Shown: piece by piece, positions 50,531 through 50,803 of the stretch
Numbering within the stretch: the stretch's first letter is position 1
How the letters are laid out: the number at the start of each line of letters is the position of its first letter
NCBI RefSeq assembly: GCF_000746205.1
Contig: NZ_JQKV01000001.1
Location: forward strand, 1-50,803
Direction: 5' to 3'
Source of the DNA: Halorubrum sp. BV1
GTDB taxonomy: Archaea; Halobacteriota; Halobacteria; Halobacteriales; Haloferacaceae
Length of the DNA: 50,803 nt
Translations under genes and position numbers: made by a program
Notes under the pieces: generated by a model
Databases searched by the model: none
What the model saw: the letters and a program-made list of their open reading frames with translations, nothing else
What the model was told of the DNA's origin: nothing

Positions 50531-50803
50531 TCACAAGTCGATCAGGACATAGGACTCCCATAACTGACTCCGGTTACGTCGGTACTCCTCCGATGAGAGG
50601 GGCATCGGCTACTACCGCCCCAAAATTGGTTGACTGTCGTGGAAAACTGAGCCGCAAGCATGTGTCTCGACGGGCGGAGGCTTCTGACGAAAAGTGTTTT
50701 ATTTTGAGTGGGACCGCTGAGGACACAAACTGAATCTGTGTTGCGACCCATCCGACGCTCGACGTGAGGTTGTGATGTATCATTTGTACAGAGTATCGAG
50801 ATG

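Larger units (their letters stand above)
50101..50803. other. low-GC terminal region with decayed relics and no intact gene
   Basis: Apart from the two minus-strand coding relics listed separately, no intact gene is visible. From 50540 to 50803 the sequence is AT-richer, with a promoter-like 'gaaaagtgttttattttga' (about 50690-50708, BRE-like purines then TATA-like run) and an ATG as the last three bases (50801-50803), which may start the next gene. Short open frames of 69-78 codons here look random. Confidence 0.5.

Noticed and set aside
1..50803. CRISPR arrays, integrases, intact transposases, replication origins
   Set aside because: I saw no regularly spaced repeats, no recombinase motifs and no orc1/cdc6-like gene or ORB-type repeats.

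Overview
The window is a 50.8 kb piece of a haloarchaeal chromosome, most like Halorubrum or a near relative. The evidence is a high-GC background, acidic proteins, leaderless genes with a TATA element about 25-30 bases upstream, archaeal TFB and RFC-large genes, haloarchaeal 23S/5S rRNA sequence, a Tat lipoprotein and an archaeal type IV pilin. The genus is an inference. No CRISPR array, integrase or intact transposase was seen.

Layout. 1-410: end of an rRNA operon (23S 3' end, a tRNA-like t-element, 5S rRNA, terminator). 497-4869: signalling and housekeeping genes (histidine kinase with a degenerate receiver, SRPBCC protein, OGG1-type 8-oxoguanine glycosylase, UPF0212, UPF0058). 4870-6830: a probable relic of an IS200/IS605-type (TnpB) right end, a 59-residue zinc-ribbon protein, and transcription factor B. 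6833-16484: an alpha-glucan block with a CaCA-type exchanger, 4-alpha-glucanotransferase, GH13 amylase and, divergently, a 1583-residue protein with two GH15 domains that both keep their catalytic glutamates. 16524-20498: a MutS-family ATPase with helix-hairpin-helix start and a partner protein, then a small membrane protein coupled to a TauE/SafE exporter. 20509-23480: overlapping proline operon proC-proB-proA. 23658-24746: an AT-richer orphan membrane protein. 24877-27988: surface-glycan type genes (GT4, alkaline-phosphatase-superfamily enzyme, divergent LPG-synthase-type membrane protein). 28025-30848: asd and NhaC. 31072-32884: a lower-GC islet carrying an APC permease, bounded by a perfect 14-bp direct repeat. 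32899-36903: abutting S-layer-like/MMPL operon. 37353-42257: MFS transporter, 7TM-type histidine kinase, tRNA-His, Cys-cluster protein, heme A synthase. 42412-45731: polar amino-acid ABC importer with two different permeases. 45804-50100: histidine kinase, RFC large subunit, an HTH protein whose body resembles a catalytically dead LAGLIDADG endonuclease (WhiA-like plan), and a type IV pilin. 50101-50803: decayed coding relics and a promoter-like region, with an ATG as the last three bases.

How genes work together. The glucan block can take storage or dietary alpha-glucan to glucose (GH13 endo-attack, GH77 disproportionation, GH15 exo-release). proC/B/A forms the glutamate-to-proline pathway. 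The GT4/phosphatase/LPG-type trio suggests assembly of lipid-linked surface glycans. The SBP/permease/ATPase/permease set is one importer. The best candidates for unfamiliar biology are the HTH-LAGLIDADG-like protein at 48660-49466, the direct-repeat islet at 31072-32884, the double GH15 enzyme, and the MutS-HhH pair.
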